A stretch of DNA of 64,000 nt from Artocarpus heterophyllus (GCA_025403435.1 CM046331.1:28066459-28130458), one strand, 5' to 3'; shown: positions 45,168-57,548, counted from the first letter of the stretch. Notes: generated from the sequence alone by a model not told the origin. Numbers and translations are program-made.

Positions 45168-48100
45168 TGTGAAAATAGTTGATCACCAATTTTAGAAACA
45201 AAATCGTCAAGGTTTTACATTTCTGAATAAAATCATGAAATTCAGAAAATAAGTTTAGAATCATGAAAATGATTTTATGATAGTATGGAGATATTAGTAA
45301 GTTCTATATAGAATTAGAAATCATTATTTAATTTCAAAAAGATAAAGAATTTTAGAATTTTAAAGTACGTTCATGGTTATAGAAATTTCAAAATTTACGG
45401 ATCAAAATTTGATCAATTTAATCACGACACATATTAAAATCTATAGACCTGTGGCAGTGTCTACATATCATAGACACAAAAAAAAAGATTAGCCAATAGA
45501 AAACAAGATTCTCTCTCTCTTTCTCTCTCTACTTCCTCTCTTAAAACCACCCATGGCCAAAAACCCAATTGGAGATCCCAACCTCTGTTTTTTGACACAA
45601 CTGGCATCGATGAATAGATCGTGACACGGCGAGTCTAATGACATGTCAAGCCAGCCATAACTCTACAGGAGTAGTCTGCAATCGCCGTCTAAAACCACAA
45701 AAGGACCCATTCTTTTCGACAAGATTTCTCCACCGTCCAAGCTCCAATTGACATGATTCCAGTCTCCATAGACTCAGAATAAGGAGAGGAAGAACATGGC
45801 ATTGCTATTTCCCATCAATTTTAGCTGCAACAGTGCCAACGAAGCTACCCTCCTGCAATCATGCCGCCATTTATGGCGGCGTTGAGATGCACCCCTGACA
45901 TCATCACACTCAGGTGACAGAGCAAAGTAAAAGCCCTTCGTCAATTTCACCCGAAGGCCGCTGATCATTGGAATCCAAGAGCGCCGTAGTGGGTGAGCTT
46001 GGGTCTGCCATTTTGAGTGATTTTGAGGTAATTTGAACACACCATCACCTTTAGAAGAACACAGGGAAGAGTTTCACCCAGTCAATTTCATGAAACCACA
46101 GTCGACGATTAAAAAACCGTGAAGGCCAACATGTGCCGCTGTGTAGGAGTTGGATCCAGCCTATTTTAAAAGTGGTGAAGCACATCACCCATGTTAGAAT
46201 GCACAGAGGAGGATGAGGAACAAAAGGCACACATCAATTTTGGGCTACCGCCATTGCAATATAAAAATTCATGCTGCCAATTTTGCTTGTGTAACTTGAG
46301 TTAGACCCACTATACTAGAGGTTGAATTAGGTGAAATTGACCATTCCATTGAGTCCAAGAGGTCAAATATGGTGGAACCCAAAGTTTCGGCATCAGCTAA
46401 TGGCCAGAGCAACCGCCAGCGCTGCCTTGGGTGATCGATTTTCAACAAGGCTTAGGTCTTATGCTCTCGACCTCCGATCAGTGATCCGAGATCATCTCCT
46501 GACTCGTTTTGACGTTCCAAATGCGATGGTGTCCTCTGTTTAAGCAAATTCCATTCCATTAGACGTCATCCGATACCGATTACATGTAAATCGAGGTGAG
46601 GCGGATTGGAATAACAGAGTCCAAAATGATGTTTTAAGCAAGTATAAATCTCCAAGAAACATTTTTTTTCCGTTCCACGATCTCTCTAGGACCATTATTA
46701 ATGAGGTTGCTTGAACTATAGAACAAGCGAGATATAACTGTACCTGCTTAGGTCGGCTTCCAGATAAGTAGGAATCTTGCCTACAATATAAACATTTTCA
46801 AAATAAAATGTTTTATACGTTTTTATAAAAATTATGAAATGTATAATTTGTGATATGTCATGCCATGCTATATGATGAGATGTATCATTATAATCAATGA
46901 TATGTGATGATAAGTATTATTATGCCATGTCATGTGATAGTATGATTTATGTTATGAGAAGTATGTGAAATATATAGTATTAAATTATACTACTTACTCA
47001 CTTTTAGTAAAGTAAGTTTTATGATTCATGACTTGCGATGCTATCTAGTAACATGTCATACTGCATACATACAATAAGTTAAGTGTAACAAATAAGCAAA
47101 ATAAGTTAAGGGTGTTGTACCAGCCTCTTGACCCACAGAGAGGCATTATTTTCAATACAATTTATGGTCTCAGTATTGTTGGGACCTCACGAACCCTAAC
47201 TTCCTAACGATCATGTACAATTGGTACAAATACTTAGGCTCAATTAGTAAGATAAGTTAAAGCTTAATTAATTAAGCATAAAACAAGTTAATAAGCAAGC
47301 ATAAAGTATTCATGCATGTTTTATGAAATGTTTTTAAATATGTTTTGCAACTCTAATTTCCTACTTGCTGAGCAAAAGCTCATTTAAGTATATTCTTGCT
47401 ATAGGTAAAGAACCGTCAGCAACATTTGATGGACATGGGTGAGCGGTGGATGAATGATGGGTATAAGAATGATACCGCTTACGTAAAAGTAATATATTTT
47501 CGTGTTTTAAGTTTACAAAATTTTATGCATTTTAAGTCTACGATTTTTTATAGATTTTAGTTTACGAAATTTTACGCATTTTAATTTACAAAATTGCGTG
47601 CCTGTTATTTATGAAATTGTGTATATACTACTAAGTAAATGAAAGTATGTAAGTATGGTTTAGAAACCGAGTTTATAGTCATACAACCTTATTTTAGAGA
47701 AGTTTAAATATTTTAAAATGTTGCAGCAGAAATAACAACCAATATACGGAAATTTCTAGTAAGAAGTTACAATGTTTAATTTTAAAAATGTTTAAAGGTT
47801 TGTTTTAATTTTAGAAAAATGTTTAGTATAAATGGTTTTAAATAATTATCTTATGTTGTAAAAGAAAATGTTTTAATTTAGAAATGTTTTAATGATAAAT
47901 GTCTCTTAATTTAAATTAAGAATTGTATTGAAAAGAAAAGTTTCAAGAAATTATCATTATGTTAGCTTTATAGAATTAACTCTAAAGAAATAATTATTAT
48001 GTTAAAATATAATAATTATTATTATGCTATTATTACATTTTAAGTAAATCCGTATTTCTTTAAAAGAAATATTTTATGAAACAATATTAAGATTTCTTTT

Positions 48101-48187
48101 GGAAAAAAAATTATTTCGCAATTTAAGTAAATTTACATTAAAACATGATAGTTAAGTAACAACCATGTAGGTAGTTGTTACAATCTT

Positions 48188-48411
48188 TAAGCCATCAAGT
48201 CTGCAAAAAAATAGGATTTTGACCAGATTTAATAGTCATAAACAACCCATACTAATGAGGGTCTATACAGCAGAAGGGCCTATATGTTTAATAAAGAAAA
48301 ATAAATATTTTTTTATGCAATTTATAAATCTATAGGTATATGTCTTTTTCATGTCAGATTTGTAGAAAAAATAATAATTTCCATCACATCCAATGGTTTA
48401 AAAATAATTTA
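48188..48411. other. Continuation of gene 2 3' flank
   Basis: Collinear with 36945-37190, including GATTTTGACCAGATTTAA and AACAACCCATACTAATGAGG. A related fragment, TTAGGTCTACAGAAAAA, also occurs near 59780, so part of this flank is a dispersed repeat. Confidence 0.5.
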
Positions 48412-48912
48412 GCATTGTTATTTCTTGAACTTGTTGCACATTTACAATTTGCTCCCTAAACTTTTAATTTTAGCAAGTTATTCCATGAAATATAAATATG
48501 TAGCAAATCACCATCATTAATTGCGATTTTAGTTTTTGACTGAAATTGACATATAACTTGTATATGAATAGTTGATTGTTGACATGAATGGTCATTTTTA
48601 TGTAGAGACCCAACTTTATTGTCGTTCATATCTTTAATTAAGTTTTCAGCAAAATTGAAAATTTTAAACTAACTTTGATTTGAATATAAATTTGCATTAA
48701 TATTTATATGAAAATATCTTTCAATACTCTTAATTAATGAACATGTGAAAATCACATATCAATTTTAGTCAAAAAACTAAAATTGCTATCAACGGGATAA
48801 TTTGCTATAAATTTGTAAGTTTAGAAGATAACTTGCCAAAATTAAAAGTTTAGTAGAAAAATTACAAATGTACAACAAGTTTAGGGGACAATGGTGTTTA
48901 TTACCCTAAATT
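48412..48912. mobile_element. Foldback (long inverted repeat) element
   Basis: Left arm 48412-48550 and right arm about 48750-48912 are imperfect inverted repeats. Shared words include CCCTAAACTTG.TG.ACATTT, AAACTTTTAATTTT and GCAATTTTAGTTTTT with their complements. About 500 bp, non-coding, likely a Mutator-type MITE. The copy in the gene 1 flank (37190-37480) has only the left arm. Confidence 0.55.
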
Positions 48913-48954
48913 ATATGGTATAATCGGTCTAAAAAAAATGTGTTGGTCGAACAA

Positions 48955-49290
48955 TTATCTTATTCCCTTTTAGTATTATATAGAGTTATAGAGAGATAAA
49001 ACCGATTAGTTTGTTTTCACTCTCTTATTTAGGGACTCACCTAAGGTCGTCTCAAAGCTAAATTTCTCTCTTTTAATCTTCTTACTATGTATATGACGTC
49101 ATAATTCTTAGCCAGTAGGTTTTGCTCATATAATTGAGATTTTAAATGTTGGATCTCTTCATGAGCAAAATTCTTGCTTGCTCATCAGATTATTGATTTC
49201 AACCTTCATTTTATTGGCTTAATCCATCATTGTTTGTTGAACTCCAAAACCTGATGCTTATTTATTTATTTATTGTCATTCGCAGATATA
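48955..49290 (+). pseudogene. Degenerate duplicate of the F-box gene 5' region
   Basis: Collinear with 51480-51810: GATAAAACCGATTAGTTTGTTTTCACT against GGGAAACCGATTCGCTTGTTTTCACT, then CTTCTTACTATGTATATGAC, GTAGGTTTTGCTCATAT, GATCTCTTCATGAGCAAA and TTATTGTCATTCGCAG. Only the promoter and leader are present; no F-box coding sequence follows. Confidence 0.55.
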
Positions 49291-49317
49291 TTTTTATTCC
49301 AAAAAGTGGTTTTTTAC

Positions 49318-49762
49318 GCCCTAATTTTCATCCTTGAACTTTGAGTATTGTGACAAATTGTTTCTTGAACTTTTTATTTTGACATATTAATCCCTGAACT
49401 TTTGTTTTTGCAATTTTGGTCCTCGTCGTAAAATTGACAAAAGATTCTAAAATTTGACATAGACAATCATATCCATTTCACACAGTAACTGAAAATTTTA
49501 CATAAACAATTACATTAAGAGCAAATTTTTTCTAATTCTCAATGGGTTTTAACAAATTAGAAGAGAATATTTTACGCATAATCTTACTATTTTTTGTAAA
49601 ATTTCAAATTATTAAGCAATAGATAGAAAATTACTGCTGTTATAATTTCATAAATCCTTTGTCAATTTTAGTTTCAAGACCAAAACTGCTAAAAAATAAA
49701 AATTCAAGGACCAAATTATCACAAATCTCAAAGTTTAGGGACTAATGGAGCTAATAACCCTT
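49318..49762. mobile_element. Second long-TIR foldback element
   Basis: The left arm begins GCCCTAATTTTCATCCTTGAACTTTGAG; the right arm complement reads GGGTTATTAGCTCCATTAGTCCC then AAACTTTGAG. Arms are about 110-120 bp and share GACAAATTGT, TTTTTATTTT and TTTTGGTC blocks. Non-coding, MULE-type MITE (inference). Confidence 0.55.
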
Positions 49763-50084
49763 TTATATATTCCTTTTTTATTTTCTTTACCCAATACCAA
49801 ACACAACCTTAAAAATCAGATAACATCAAGAAATTACACAGGCCTCCATGAACTTTAATAGACTAGATAATAAGAATAATCTTTTCAACCAAGCAATTGG
49901 TGAATATAGGTAGAAATTAGGTAGTAACTCACCCACATCACGCATATATAGTAATCACAAGAGATTTTCATCCAATCCCCGGTTCAAAAATGAATCAATA
50001 ACTAAAAATTTTGTCATACTCTGCCTCATAATTCTCTTAAGCCCAAATATGTTAATGGTCGGGCACAAGCTTAGCCAATCGCAC
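49763..50084. other. AT-rich intergenic stretch, no gene
   Basis: No coding potential recognised. Confidence 0.35.
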
Positions 50085-50815
50085 CTATTTGGAACTGTTA
50101 CAAACTCAATATGGATGGTGCCATGTCTACTACTAGACGGCTTATGCAAACAGAATTTGTTTTAAAGGATTTTACTTGTTTTGTGCAGCATTGGTCAAAA
50201 AGTTAGATGGCGTTTTGTTGCTCAAGAAGATGAAGCTAAAGCTCTTGTTTCATGTTTGGTTTGGGTAAGAGATTTGGAATTAAATCTCCAATTAGAGTCA
50301 GACATGTTAACGGTTGCACGAGTTCTAAAAACCGATAAATTTTGTTGTAATAAGTTTTGGTTTGTTTGGGAGAGTAGTTAGGACCTTTTTTAAATGATTT
50401 GAACCATTGTTTGGTTTAAATTTTGTAAAGAAAATACTGTAGCAAAGGTGGTTAGAACCATCAAACAGATTTTTAGCACTCGAGAGTGTTTGAAAAGCAA
50501 GTTGAAACTTAAACACTGTAACATATGAGAGCCTTACATTGTAGTATGTGAGAGCCTTACACTGTAGCAAACTTTTGCTTTTTATTATAGCATATGAAAG
50601 CTTTATATTGTAGCAGTAAATTCCAACTAGGTTACCAACGGAATAATGTATTTAGACTAGTCTAGCTTATTGTTTTGTTTCTGGGAGTTAAGATTGGTCA
50701 TGTATTTAAGGAAGCTAATAAAACAACCCATTCATTGGTTTCTTATGCTCTTATTATGGAGATGTACTCACTTAGTTGGAGGAATTTTTTTCCACCAATA
50801 GAAGTTATTGTTGTA
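50085..50815 (+). pseudogene. RNase H-like (RVT_3-type) relic split by a MITE
   Basis: Translation gives NMDGA (near 50108), then AQEDEAKALVSCLVWVRDLE and LQLESDMLTVARVL (50220-50330). After an interruption come IGHVFKEANKTTHSLVSYAL and SWRNFFPP (50690-50805). These are the typical ordered motifs of plant RVT_3 domains: catalytic Asp, then E.KAL, ESD and H..R(E)AN. Several frame breaks are present. The interruption at about 50363-50645 is a MITE of the recurrent family. Confidence 0.65.
50363..50645. mobile_element. MITE (compound) inside the RNase H-like relic
   Basis: Starts GTTTGGGAGAGTAGTTAGGA and carries three hallmark blocks of the type ATGTGAGAGCCTTACACTGTAGC. It is longer than the ~170-bp family members, so it may be two overlapping copies. 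Confidence 0.5.
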
Positions 50816-51479
50816 CAAAATGCATTATTTGAATAATGATAGTTTCTAATTCTATAAAAACATAGGCCTGGTCACATTCCTTCTAATTTCAATTTTTCGC
50901 AATTTATTACGTTTTAAAAACAATAATGTGTTTCAATTTCGTTCTCTTTACACTTTTTAAATAATAAAACAAAATGTAAAGACAACAATACTCCTAAACA
51001 GTTTTTTTGTTTTTAAAAAAAGAATTTAAGAGAACTTTTGCACAAACAATATGATGGAAAATATTTTTACAGTTTAAAAAAAATGAAATGACAAAAAAAA
51101 ATAAAACTAGAAATTTACTTAAAATTAATTACTCCTTCTCTGACATATATATTTCTTAAAAGGAAAAAAAAAAAAAAAAGAGGGACAATTTGTTTTTCAA
51201 GGAAAAGATTGAAAATTTCCATTTAAATTGTGTGGTATAATCAGTATTTATACATATAGATATGGTTTTAATGGTTATGATTTCGACAGTATTATTAGTA
51301 ACCATATAACATAAATTAAATTATTAAAAGTAATTAAATAGTTGATAAAAAAATTATAATAATTAATAAAATTAAATTTTTATTATAATATGTCATCAAT
51401 TGTTGATAAAATATATTATAATAAAATATAATTAATATAAAATAGCCATTAAAAACAAGTATATATTGGTCAAACAAAT

Positions 51480-52818
51480 AATATCCGATTTCGGTTCGTT
51501 ATAGAGAGGGAAACCGATTCGCTTGTTTTCACTTTCTTGTTTACTCTCTTCTTTGAGATTCACACAACGACGTTTCGAAGGTGACATTCTCTCTCTCTCT
51601 CTATATATATCTTCTTGCTATATGTATAACGGGATAATCCTTACCGTGTGGGCTTTGCTTGTGTGTTATGAGTTGGGATTTTGAAAGGAGCTTGATCATG
51701 AGCAAATAATCTATTGCCCTCTGATCAGAAAGTAGAGAATAATTTGATTTCGAGATTCATTTTGGTACTCATTTATGTATTCATCTATTTATTGTCATTC
51801 CTAATGCTCAGGTAATTTTACCGCACATTTGAGAGAAAAAAAGGTTAAATTTTATGAGTTCTTTTAAACTATGTCACTTGTATCAATATGTTTTTTGAAT
51901 TTCGAGACGTACTTATTTTGTCTTCTCAATTATAACATTTATCTAGATTCACTCCTGAATTTTTTGCTTATTGCTTTTTGGGAAGAATTGCTAAGTTTTC
52001 ATTTGATTTAAAATTAAATATAATACATCAATAAAGTATAATACTTGGGTTTATTTGAATGTCCATTTTGAATGAATTAGTTGAGCCCCAAACTCTCATT
52101 TATGTCTTAAGAAAAAAAAAAAAAAAAAAACAAGGTTGGAAACTGGAGAATGAACCCTCTTTCAATTGGATTCTTAAGTGTTTAAAGAAACTGAGGCATT
52201 TTTCCTTTAAATGTGTGCATCAACATGGCTCGAAGTTCGAGGAGTAAATGTAAAAAAATGTTATAGTTCATAGGCCATAGCAACAGGTGCTTTTTAAAGT
52301 TTAGAAACATGTTGACACAAGTGATATATTTAAGGGGAATTCATAAAATTTGTTTCCAAAAAAGTGGTTTTTGTTTTGTGAATACTTTGGAGTGTTCGCC
52401 AAGCCAATCAAACTGACTACTAAACTGAACCAATTAGTAATCTGCTTGATTATACATTCTATACATTTGTTAAAATATAACTAGTTAGTTTGTTATTATG
52501 TTACATTGTTTTAAGCCAGACTTGTTTGTAAGTATTTTATGTCTTATAGATTGGAAAGATTTATTTTTCGTAATGGATCCTTAATTTCTGGCATTGGATG
52601 TCTTATTTCTGTTATAAATTGTATACTTCTTGAGTTATGGTTGTTTATGTTTCAGAAATAGAGGTATCAAATTTCATTGTTCTCGATGATGCATTTTTGA
52701 AATTCAATTATCTTTAATTTAGTTCGTTTGCTCGCCTATGTCATTATATTATCCAGATATTCCGTGACAGAAACAACTGGGTGTATAATTGTGTTCCCTT
52801 TTATCATTATGGCTGCAG
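51480..52818 (+). promoter_or_regulatory. F-box gene promoter, leader and likely 5' UTR intron
   Basis: No coding. A TTCACTTTCTTGTTTACTC pyrimidine-rich leader at 51525-51590 is duplicated at 48955-49290. A donor-like CTCAG|GTAATT at 51811 and an acceptor-like GCTGCAG at 52818, just before the ATG, suggest a ~1-kb leader intron. I see no certain TATA box. Confidence 0.45.
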
Positions 52819-52825
52819 AGAAAAG

Positions 52826-54611
52826 ATGAAACAGGACGATGGAATTAATCAAGATCAGGAACCTGAAGCCGGGTTTGAGGATAGGATATCGGAGTTACCT
52901 GATGCGCTCATCCGTCACATATTATCTTTTCTTCCCACCTTACATGCCGTTAGGACGAGCCTGCTTTCCAGGCGATGGCGATGCATGTGGACTTTGGTTC
53001 CCGTGTTAGACTTCCACAATAATAGGGATATTCCTTCCTTTAGAGGTCATGATAAGCGGGTTACATTCTCCAACTTTGTAGACAAGTGTTTGAGCCGCCT
53101 TTACGCAGAAACAACCATTTCTGCGTTTAAGCTTTTCGTGGAAGACAGCGGATGCAATGGCCTACTAGATGGCTTAAAACACTACAGATACGTTACCAAA
53201 CTAGATGGTTGGTTGAGATTTCTTGAAAAGAAGAATGTCAAGGAGTTAGATCTTCATGTTATACTTGGCGGATTTTATTATCCTGTACCTCATGTCATAC
53301 TTGATTTAAGAGCATTAAATATTCTAAAGTTGAATGGCTTTTTGTGGGTGACCACCCTTGTTCCTACAAACCTTCCTTTTCTGAAAGAGTTGCATCTCAA
53401 CCATATCAAAATGGGCGATCAAGTACTAAAGAGTCTATTGTTGGGGTGCCCTTCTCTTGAGAAACTTCGTATAACTTGTTGCTGTGGTTTGTCAAATCCA
53501 AAAGTTTCAAGTTTGAGCTTGAAATCCTTTGAATTCAGATCAAACTTTGATGATCATTATTCTCGTTGTCGCACAATCGAAGTTGAGGCTATTAACCTTC
53601 ATTCTTTTGTACTAAAAGGAGAAGCATTTCGCTACAGCAACATAAAGTGCGTTATGAATCCGGTTCGGTGCAGGGCAATTAGAATTCTATGGCTTGACCA
53701 AACTGTCTTAACTGACCAGTGGTTAGAAAATTTGATTCCTGAACTTCCCCTGCTCGAGAGTTTGAATTTAACCGATTGCTATGGCTTCCAGCACATCAAA
53801 ATTACGAATCAACATCTTAAACACTGCGCTCTCACTTTAAGACATCCAGTGGACTCACTGGACTTTACAATTGATACCCCAAATTTAGTATCCTTTAGCT
53901 TCAATAGCTGTTCAATGTTCAAAATTTCAGTCAACGCGCCTAATATGTTGGATGCCGATATTGCAGTCTCCGACTACCCTAGGACGCCCTATGATGTCGA
54001 GTGGTATGCCAGGCTAATAAAATTTCTTTCAGAATTCAATGTCTCCAAGAGTGTTTGCTTATCCTTTTCGAATCTAAAGGTACATATCTTCATATGAATG
54101 TCAATTTATTTTCTTTCAGATTATCTTTAGTATTTGATCGATTGGTTTTTGACATTGTTAAGTTCTGTAGAACTTAATTTGGTATGTATTCTACATGTGT
54201 ATTGGTTTCCCTTAATTCTTGTGACATGTGATGATGTTTTATAACAACAAGTAGACATAACTCTCATATTGAGTATAAATTATATGCGTGTGCTTTGTAT
54301 AAATTATATATATTTTTTTTTTCAATTTTCTTTTTGCTTCCGAATCGTAAGATACATTTTTTTTTTTAACAAGACAAAGTTATTTAATCTTATTCAAAGT
54401 ATGATCCTCTTTGATTAAATTCATTTTATTTATTTGTTTTTGTTTTTGTATGGAGGCTCTCATCATCCCATATGAAGCAAGAAAGATGTACAAGTCTCCC
54501 TTGCCTGACCTTAAACATATGAAAGTTCAGACAGACGGTCGACCATACAACAAGATGATGCTCAGAAAATCCTTGCTCTGGATTGCACCTTCTTTGGAGA
54601 CATTGCCATAG
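52826..54611 (+). CDS. F-box/LRR protein, 469 aa
   Basis: Two exons: 52826-54079 and 54456-54611, joined AAG|GTACAT ... GGAG|GCT in phase 0. The Met at 52826 is preferred over 52781 because a likely intron acceptor (CTGCAG) lies between them. Residues 18-60 form the F-box (ISELPDALIRHILSFLP, then TSLLSRRWR.MW), which binds Skp1 in SCF ubiquitin ligases. The rest has degenerate leucine-rich repeats, for example LDLRALNILKLNG, LPFLKELHLNHI and CPSLEKLRI. The substrate is unknown. The C-terminal exon ends in SLLWIAPSLETLP, and no clear FBD domain is seen. Members of this family duplicate fast; a decayed copy of its 5' region lies about 2.5 kb upstream. Confidence 0.85.
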
Positions 54612-55029
54612 GATTACAGTATCTTTAGTTTAGTGCATGATATATGATTCCTGCAAATGTGAGCTAAGCTTTAGATTCTATATATTGAGGAAAACTAGGA
54701 CGTTCATCATGTCTTTTTTATGCCAAAGTCAGATGTGGAATTATCGTTAGATTGCATCTGCAGTTAAAGAGTTTATTATAGTTTTTTAAGTTCTATTGAT
54801 CTCAACCTCTTTTGTTTATTTAGTTTTTATTTCAGTTGAATAAACCTCTGTCTAGTTTCTACCGTAATGGATCTTTTTTAAAAGACAAAAAAAAGATTCC
54901 CCAAGCTGTCGTTTCTTGATATTAATGTCGTTTTGTAGTTTCACATTAGTGACGCAACTGGGGTATATTGAGTCTTCAAAGCTAGCATGGTTTAATATTC
55001 TTTTAACAAAAGAGAGATAACAAAGAATT
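54612..55029. other. F-box 3' region, no gene
   Basis: AT-rich sequence between the convergent F-box gene and the P450 pseudogene. Probably contains the 3' UTR and poly(A) signals of the F-box gene (AATAAA at 54839-54844). Confidence 0.4.
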
Positions 55030-57354
55030 TCACAATGGTTTCTTCTGCGTGATTTGAGCCGGTAATCCTTTGAGCTGGGACTGGCATGGGACCTCTGCCA
55101 AAGGAGTTGTCTGCACATAATTTTCATGTAAACCATGTGACCAAATATTGGATTGTAATGAGAGTTTCAACCCTTGCAAACTCAATCCCCGGACATATGT
55201 GTGTTTCTCCTCCGAATGCGACAAAGCAGTAGGGCGGAACTGAAGATTTGTTCTCAATACCGTTGGGATCAAACTTTGTAGGTTCTGGATAAATTTTATT
55301 GTCCATTTGTGTCATTGGTGCAGCCCGGAAGATCTGAATTCACAATATGAGAGCTTTTAGTCCAAGTGGAACAAAAGAAAGAGAGTTTAGAAAAGTATGA
55401 TGAAGTTCTTAATCGTCAGATCGCCTTATAATCATAATGAATTGATGTTTTCTTTTTAACAATTGAATGAATCTTGATGAAGATCTGAAAGGTCAAAAAC
55501 TATAACCGGTGTCATATTTTTCCATTCCCTATAATAGAAAAAGAAGACTAAGATTTTGGCTTACTTTCCACCCTTTAGGAATGAGGTATCCACCATACTT
55601 TTAAAGCTACCAGCGATAGGAGGAACTATTCTCAGGGTCTCCATTGCAACTCTCCATGTGTACTTCATATTGATAAGGTCTTCCCATGTCAGAAACTCAC
55701 CTGATTTCTTGCTTCTAGCAATCTCTTCTCGTTCTGCAATATTCACAAAAAAGGTGGCATAATAACTTTGCATCAGTGTCCGGCAACTAGTGGACACCTT
55801 TGTAACAGACTCTTAAATTAGGATCCCATTTGACAAAACTGAAAATATGGGGCCCGACAGCTAAATATGAAATGAGAAAGAGATAGAGAGTTGTGTTTAC
55901 CTTGAAGAACAGCAGCATAAACGGAAGACACTAGCTAGAAATCGGATGATGAATATAATAAGAGTAGATGAAGTGTCAAAGTCCTGAAATCATAAATAGC
56001 TTAACATTATCATAATCTCCTTCTCATTTATCACTTCTTCACTGCCGTCTTCATTGCGGATGCTAAGCAAGCAAGTGATAAGGTCTTGACGTTCTTGCTT
56101 GCCTCAAGGCTGCGGTTGTAGCGTGTGAAGGGCAAATTAACAGGAACTGACAACATTCATTCCATCATTTTTTTCAAAACCCTCCACAAGTATTTCCCTT
56201 CGAGCTCCTGCTCTCAAGCCCGAAAAGAAGGCAGCACATTATGTCGAAAGTGAGGATTTTCATCAAGGGGAAGACCTGTATCGGCAGCGCAACAATTTTT
56301 TTAAGGATTACTTTATTGGTTTACCAATCGTCTTAAAAAACTTAGAAATCGAAAGGTAGGTTAACACTATATTAATTTTAACACTGCCCCTTTACATTTG
56401 TCTGTCCCATCATTTAGCAAAAATTATTTGAACATATCCAAGATATGATTTTGAAAAAAAAAAAAAAAAACTCATAAAATATCATTAAATAGACCTACAC
56501 GTGGATTTTTTATAACAATAGATATGAGTTTGTACGTAGAACCTCTTACTATGGGACCATGTTATCGGTTCCTTCAAAAGCTTAAGTTATTAGAAAATGT
56601 GCATTGAATTTTGTACTTTAGAAGCTTTGAATATTCTTAACTTGTTTATTAAACCTTAAACAAAAAGAATAATAGGGTGTTTGGAAGGGTGGTGGGAATC
56701 AGTGGTGGGAACCACTTTTACTGTAGCATGTGAGAGTTTTATACTATAGCATATTTGTTTATTGTTACTGTAACATGTGAGAGCTTTACACTGTTTATAA
56801 CTGAGATTATGGTGGGAACTGAGTGGTTCCCATCGCTGCCAAACACCCCCTAAATTGACTTACTGTTCCTTGTTGCTTGCCAAGCCAATGCATCTCAAGT
56901 GCATCCTTACTCCTTCTTCCATTTGTTCCACATACTGCTTCAACGACTCCGGCAACAAGAACAGCATAAGCGCGTTTCTGACTCACCTGTGATCAACTAC
57001 ATCCAGTTCTAATAAATTCCGCTCGCCGAGAATCATTCACGTGAACTTAAATTGCTGTGTCGCAGTGATGCTGCTGTCGCTGGTGAAGATGAACTTGTTT
57101 GCAGCATGTCCATGAAGGAGAACTGTTGGTTTACCAAATAGGCTTAGCTTTAAAACTGGACCATTCTTTTTGATTCTTTGTTCGAGCCATTTTTCTGCTG
57201 TGTTTGCAAGCAGTGCTCTTAGAAAACCAAGGCTTTGGCCTATTATTGGTATTCCTAGTGAGCCTGGAGGAAGCTTTCGTGTTGATCTTCCACTACTTGT
57301 GAGTAGAAGGAAGATTGAAATTAAAGATTGGAAAATAGCGAATAGGGTAGTCAT
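55030..57354 (-). pseudogene. Cytochrome P450 pseudogene (CYP716/CYP728-like)
   Basis: A decayed paralogue of the intact P450 at 61314-63122, with the same four-exon order. The exon 1 region (57354 to about 56880) starts well (LPPGSLGIPIIGQSLGF, then GHAANKFIFTSD) but breaks after 57040 with a stop and frameshifts. Exon 2 (about 56330-55900) is fragmentary, with deletions. Exon 3 (55780-55570) keeps SGEFLTWEDL and METLRIVPPI, then frameshifts. Exon 4 (55315-55040) keeps the heme region, but it reads FGGETHICPG: the Cys stays, while the conserved Arg two positions before it is His. It then frameshifts after about 55124. A MITE sits in its first intron. Not expected to make protein. Confidence 0.88.
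56675..56848. mobile_element. MITE, best-preserved member of the recurrent family
   Basis: Termini GGGTGTTTGG and CCAAACACCC form a perfect 10-bp inverted repeat. Subterminal GGTGGGAA/TTCCCA blocks extend the pairing. The interior has two ACTGTARCATGTGAGAG blocks. 174 bp, no coding. The TIR suggests a hAT-type MITE; I cannot fix the target-site duplication. Confidence 0.75.
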
Positions 57355-57424
57355 GGTGTATGTTTATTAGAGAGAGAAATCAGAAGAGGGCTTGAAAAGT
57401 GTATGATGCTCTCATAATTCTACT

Positions 57425-57445
57425 AGAGTAGGAATTTATAGAAGT
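57425..57445 (-). promoter_or_regulatory. TATA box of the P450 pseudogene
   Basis: Minus-strand CTTCTATAAATTCCTAC about 80 bases before the Met at 57354, in the same relative place as the TATA box of the intact P450. Confidence 0.5.
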
Positions 57446-57548
57446 GGTCTTTTTGTTGGCATTTGATAGGGTACATAATAAATTTTTACCCTTTTAATTT
57501 GAAAATTTCGTTTCCATTTGTTGTAAAGGGGAAGAAGGAAACTAACAG

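Larger units (their letters stand above)
43913..48182 (+). mobile_element. Giant solo LTR (4.3 kb), copy B
   Basis: Bounded by TGTAATGATCG and GTAGTTGTTACA, flanked by a perfect duplication ATCTT (43908-43912 and 48183-48187). The paralogous flank of gene 1 near 36940 has the uninterrupted site. Its ends and interior landmarks match solo LTR A in inverted orientation: GAAAAAATC after the start, AGGAATCTTGCCTAC near 46770, GGGACCTCACGAACCCTAAC near 47190, and TACTTGCTGAGC near 47360. No internal domains. Short ORFs inside it show no recognised function. Confidence 0.8.

Noticed and set aside
52781..52825. Upstream Met of the F-box ORF
   Set aside because: The extra 15 residues lie across a likely intron acceptor (CTGCAG at 52818), and the Met at 52826 is a better start.
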